From Actinomycetes bacterium (GTDB lineage: Bacteria > Actinomycetota > Actinomycetes > Actinomycetales > Cellulomonadaceae): a stretch of 35,502 nt of DNA. Location of the stretch: positions 1-35,502 of the forward strand of contig JAEYXM010000175.1 in the NCBI GenBank assembly GCA_023428465.1, read 5' to 3'. This document shows positions 33,344 to 35,502 of this stretch, piece after piece (the stretch's first letter is position 1; every line of letters starts with the position of its first letter). The position numbers and the translations under genes were made by a program. The notes beneath the pieces are model-generated. The model had not been told where the DNA came from and ran no database searches. It was given only the letters and a program-made list of their open reading frames with translations.

Positions 33344-33349
33344 AACCTA
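33344..33349 (-). promoter_or_regulatory. -10 box of 33336 gene, leaderless
   Basis: TAGGTT on the minus strand (AACCTA on plus) ends seven bases before ATG 33336, predicting a leaderless message. Confidence 0.5.
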
Positions 33350-33456
33350 ACGCGGCCGTGGACCGATCCTGCGGGCCTGAAGGGCCGCCTACGGCCCGCC
33401 CGGGGCGCCGCCTCGAGGGCCGCGAGGTCGCCACGAGGCGCCGCGACGGCGGGCGG

Positions 33457-33462
33457 TAGCCT
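33457..33462 (+). promoter_or_regulatory. -10 box of the CAU tRNA gene
   Basis: TAGCCT (TAnnnT) is 12 bases before the mature tRNA 5' end, the same distance as the box at the tRNA-Asn gene. Confidence 0.5.
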
Positions 33463-33474
33463 GGGCAACCGCAG

Positions 33475-33548
33475 GGGCCAGTAGCTCAGCAGGTCAGAGC
33501 AGGGGACTCATAATCCCTCGGTCGCGGGTTCGAGCCCCGCCTGGCCCA
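33475..33548 (+). tRNA. tRNA with CAU anticodon, probably tRNA-Ile2 (lysidine type)
   Basis: A 74-base tRNA without encoded CCA. The acceptor stem GGGCCAG pairs with CTGGCCC, discriminator A. The D arm is AGCTCAGCAGGTCAGAGC, the anticodon loop is CTCATAA, and the T arm contains GGTTCGAGCCC. CAU can mean elongator Met or Ile2. Acceptor positions 4 and 5 are C-C paired with G-G, which are TilS identity features of E. coli tRNA-Ile2 and differ from mycobacterial elongator tRNA-Met (GGCGGGG acceptor). Ile2 is therefore preferred, at moderate confidence. Confidence 0.8.
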
Positions 33549-33645
33549 CCCCGGCGGGAAACGCGCGGCAGGCGTCGCTCCGATGTCGCGCGCGAACGTC
33601 CCCGAGGCTGGGATGATCGGCGCAGGATCTGCGAGAGGGGCCGCC

Positions 33646-34398
33646 GTGCGCACCGTCCGTCACTTCGCCGCTCGCCCGGTCGTCGTCGGGCTCGCCCTCG
33701 TGCTGGCGCTCGCCGGCTGCGGGGGTTCCGGCGACCGCGAGGTGCCCCCGGAGTCCCCGGCAGGCCCGACGACGGAGCCGAAGGCGCCCAAGTCCGACCC
33801 GCCGGCCACGCCCACCGCCGATCCCACCCCGGAACCCACCACGGAACCCGACGTCGACCCGCACCCCGCGATCGGCGACCTCGTCATCACGACGTCGGGG
33901 CTCGGCCCGCTCACGGTCGGCCTGCCCCCGGAGGGCAACCCCGGCGCGGCGATGATCGAGTGGGACGAGGCCTGGTGCGCCGGCGAGGGCTGGGACGGGT
34001 CCGGCGACCCGGGTCGGTGGGTGCCCTCCGGCTACGGGTCGGACGTGGGCTACCACGGCGGCGAAGTCCCGGTGTTCTACGTCGACGGTGAGCCGTACGT
34101 CTGGCGCATCGACGTCATGGGCGTCGGGCCAGCCACCCTCGAAGGGGTCCGGATCGGCACGAGCCTGGTCGACCTTCGGGCGACCTACCCGGCGCTCGCG
34201 GGACCCTACGAGGGGCCGGTCTCGCAGGTCTGGTGGCTGCAGGACGAGTCCGGGTACCTCGTGTTCGAGACGCAGGGCGGGGACCTCATCGCGCCGGGCG
34301 CACCCGAGCAGGTCATCCTGATCCGCGTGCTCTCGCCCGAAGCGGACCCGGCCTTCGCCACCGCGAACAGCGGGGACGTCGCAGGCGCCTGCTTCTGA
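33646..34398 (+). CDS. Uncharacterised secreted lipoprotein
   Basis: A 250-residue lipoprotein of unknown function. A hydrophobic signal sequence ends in the lipobox LAGC (Cys25). It is followed by a Pro/Thr/Glu/Asp-rich linker (about 30-72, with PTADPTPEPTTEPD) that would span the cell wall. The mature domain begins near HPAIGDLVITTSGLGPLTVG, includes EWDEAWCAGEGWDGSG, and ends GDVAGACF; the two cysteines may pair. The segment TLEGVRIGTSLVDLRATYPA resembles the repeat seen in actinobacterial lipoproteins that look like SmpA/BamE-type small domains, but the match is weak. GTG 33646 has GAGAGGGG at six-base spacing; an upstream in-frame ATG at 33583 lacks one. Confidence 0.8.
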   Translation: MRTVRHFAARPVVVGLALVLALAGCGGSGDREVPPESPAGPTTEPKAPKSDPPATPTADPTPEPTTEPDVDPHPAIGDLVITTSGLGPLTVGLPPEGNPGAAMIEWDEAWCAGEGWDGSGDPGRWVPSGYGSDVGYHGGEVPVFYVDGEPYVWRIDVMGVGPATLEGVRIGTSLVDLRATYPALAGPYEGPVSQVWWLQDESGYLVFETQGGDLIAPGAPEQVILIRVLSPEADPAFATANSGDVAGACF

Positions 34399-34431
34399 TC
34401 ACCGGGTCCGGGGCGGGGGACGCCGACCCCG

Positions 34432-34614
34432 TCAGCCCAGCAGCACGGACGCCACGAAGGCCATCGAGCCGACGGCGAACGCCGCGACCGCACCGGTGAA
34501 CCATCGGCGCTCGAGCGCCGGCCGGTCGGCCTGGCCGTGCCGGAACGCGACCACGAGCCCGACGCCGCCGGCCAGGGTGAGGATGGCGCCGAGCGCCAGC
34601 ATGAGTGCCTGCAC
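34432..34614 (-). CDS. Small two-helix membrane protein
   Basis: A 60-residue protein with two hydrophobic helices (about 4-24 and 40-59) joined by a charged loop (RHGQADRPALERR). I recognise no family. GTG 34614 is chosen because GACGAT, a -10-like hexamer, ends six bases upstream, suggesting a leaderless message; an in-frame ATG four codons later is the alternative. The even spacing of polar and hydrophobic blocks supports a real gene, but its small size leaves doubt. Confidence 0.55.
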   Translation of the reverse strand: MQALMLALGAILTLAGGVGLVVAFRHGQADRPALERRWFTGAVAAFAVGSMAFVASVLLG

Positions 34615-34669
34615 GGATACATCGTCGCGGACGCCGGCGGGGCGCTGGGCCCCACCGGCGTCCGCGCGC

Positions 34670-35008
34670 TCAGATCTGGGTGCCGGGCGCCGTCGTCGTG
34701 CCGTTGCCCGCGTGCGTGGGCTCGTACGGCTCAGGCTCGTCGAACCCCTCCGACCCTCCCGCACGGGAGCGCACCGTCTCCGTGGCGGAACGGACCGCGT
34801 CGGTGACCTTGTCCTTGATCTCCGGGGCCATGTCCTTGACGAGCGTCGCGGCCTTCTGCTCGACGTCGTTCACGGTGCTCTGGACGCGCGGGTCCTCCCA
34901 CAGTCGCTGCGCCTGCTCGCGGATCTTCTCGAACTGCTCGCGACCTGCCCGGGTGCCCAGCACGTAACCCACGGCACCGCCGATCAGGAATGCTGCCTTG
35001 GTTCGCAT
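34670..35008 (-). CDS. YtxH-like membrane-anchored protein
   Basis: A 112-residue protein with an N-terminal glycine-rich hydrophobic segment (AAFLIGGAVGYVLGTRAGRE, residues 5-24). This motif opens many YtxH/GvpT-like actinobacterial proteins. A long amphipathic helical region follows (KIREQAQRLWEDPRVQSTVN, then EQKAATLVKDMAPEIKDKVT), with a disordered acidic tail. Family members are small, envelope-associated and often stress-linked; the molecular role is unknown. ATG 35008 has GGAAGGGG about nine bases upstream. It diverges from the deformylase gene. Confidence 0.8.
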   Translation of the reverse strand: MRTKAAFLIGGAVGYVLGTRAGREQFEKIREQAQRLWEDPRVQSTVNDVEQKAATLVKDMAPEIKDKVTDAVRSATETVRSRAGGSEGFDEPEPYEPTHAGNGTTTAPGTQI

Positions 35009-35076
35009 CCGACCCGTCCCCTTCCGTCCTCGTCGATGCGCCCGCACCGGTCGGGTGGGGCGCGCCTGCCACATCG

Positions 35077-35082
35077 AGCCTA
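35077..35082 (-). promoter_or_regulatory. Putative -10 box of YtxH-like gene
   Basis: TAGGCT on the minus strand would start transcription about 60 bases before ATG 35008. Confidence 0.35.
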
Positions 35083-35161
35083 GGTCGCCTCGAGGCCCGA
35101 CGCGCGGCGTGTGAGGTGAGCGTACTGGCGGACGATCATCGACCGAGGCCGGGCGACGACC

Positions 35162-35192
35162 GCCGGACGGGGCCGGACGGTGGCCGGACGGT
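35162..35192. repeat. Short tandem repeat (GCCGGACGG x3)
   Basis: GCCGGACGG occurs three times with 10-11 base periodicity just upstream of the deformylase gene. It may be slippage-derived or a phased binding element; nothing decides between these. Confidence 0.6.
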
Positions 35193-35230
35193 GTCCACGA
35201 ACCCGGCGCCCGGCATGGGAGCATGGCGCC

Positions 35231-35502
35231 ATGGCCATGCGAGAGATCCGCGTCGTCGGAGACCCCGTGCTGCGCACCCCGTGCGAGCCCATCACCCACC
35301 GCGACGCACGGGTGCGCGCCCTCGTGGACGACCTGCTCGAGACGGTGGACGCGGACGGCCGGGCCGGCCTCGCGGCGAACCAGATCGGCGTCAGCCTGCG
35401 GGCGTTCTCCTGGAACATCGACGACGAGCTGGGCTACGTGCTGAACCCGCGCCTCGTCGAGGTGTCGGAGGACGAGTACCAGGACGGCGACGAGGGCTGT
35501 CT
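35231..35502 (+). CDS. def: Peptide deformylase (5' part, cut by window end)
   Basis: Peptide deformylase removes the formyl group from the N-terminal methionine of new proteins, using a bound metal. The 90 visible codons begin MAMREIRVVGDPVLRTPCEP and include motif I as GLAANQIG (about residues 47-54). They run to the start of motif II, EGC, whose cysteine is a metal ligand, at the last bases. Motif III (HExDH) lies beyond the window. ATG 35231 is preferred because GAGCAT, a -10-like hexamer, ends six bases upstream; ATG 35223 is in another frame and ATG 35237 would remove two residues. The gene is partial only because the window stops. Confidence 0.92.
   Translation, partial: MAMREIRVVGDPVLRTPCEPITHRDARVRALVDDLLETVDADGRAGLAANQIGVSLRAFSWNIDDELGYVLNPRLVEVSEDEYQDGDEGC

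Noticed and set aside
35223..35444. 73-codon plus-strand frame at the end of the window
   Set aside because: Out of frame with the deformylase, whose motifs GLAANQIG and EGC lie in the frame starting at 35231.

Overview
The window is about 35.5 kb of very GC-rich DNA. It carries many GTG starts, -10 boxes of the form TAnnnT, and actinobacterial gene neighbours (recO-uppS, glyS near zur, dgt-dnaG, tRNA-Asn). This fits the chromosome of an actinobacterium, most likely Micrococcales of a Cellulomonas-like kind; the genus is an inference. I see no prophage, insertion sequence, CRISPR array or plasmid gene. No stretch longer than 300 bases lacks a gene.

Layout. (1) 1-2046: an unusual G/C homopolymer block, a leucine-codon leader peptide with a possible attenuator, and leuA. 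(2) 2078-6154: rsgA (minus strand), preceded by a possible upstream small ORF, then recO-uppS, a VOC-fold protein, and a MOSC protein bracketed by an 18-bp direct repeat. (3) 6164-9766: a tightly overlapped minus-strand zinc operon, znuA-znuC-znuB-zur-VTT-like membrane gene, behind a Zur-type operator that covers the -10 box and start codon. (4) 9884-15688: glyS with a perfect 16-bp terminator, a SigE-family sigma factor overlapping its putative membrane anti-sigma gene, a nitronate-monooxygenase-like flavoprotein, and an SRPBCC-like protein. (5) 15768-20005: dusB and two tandem paralogous membrane-anchored PQQ-like beta-propeller proteins. (6) 20087-27066: an alpha-glucoside utilisation cluster with a GH13 glucosidase, a LacI-type repressor, and divergent malE-malF-malG without an ATPase gene. 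(7) 27130-30415: dgt and dnaG. (8) 30452-35502: smaller and mostly uncharacterised genes (CxxC protein, TspO-like protein, Trp-rich protein, possible PH-like protein, lipoprotein, small membrane protein, YtxH-like protein), tRNA-Asn(GUU), a tRNA with CAU anticodon that looks like tRNA-Ile2, and the 5' part of a peptide deformylase gene cut by the window end.

How the genes work together. Most are housekeeping: leucine synthesis, ribosome maturation, recombination repair, polyprenyl carrier synthesis, glycyl-tRNA charging, tRNA modification, dNTP control, replication priming and N-terminal processing. Two conditional systems stand out. In the zinc operon, Zur is co-transcribed with the importer it should repress. 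In the glucoside cluster, the LacI operator overlaps the malE promoter.

A cross-cutting signal is a TAnnnT or nAnnnT hexamer 5-7 bases before the start codon of about fourteen genes, implying many leaderless mRNAs. I used this, with Shine-Dalgarno spacing, to choose starts. No clearly new multi-gene system is proven. The best candidates for new biology are the leuA leader, the upstream ORF before rsgA, the paired propeller proteins, and the sigma/anti-sigma pair without a zinc anti-sigma motif.
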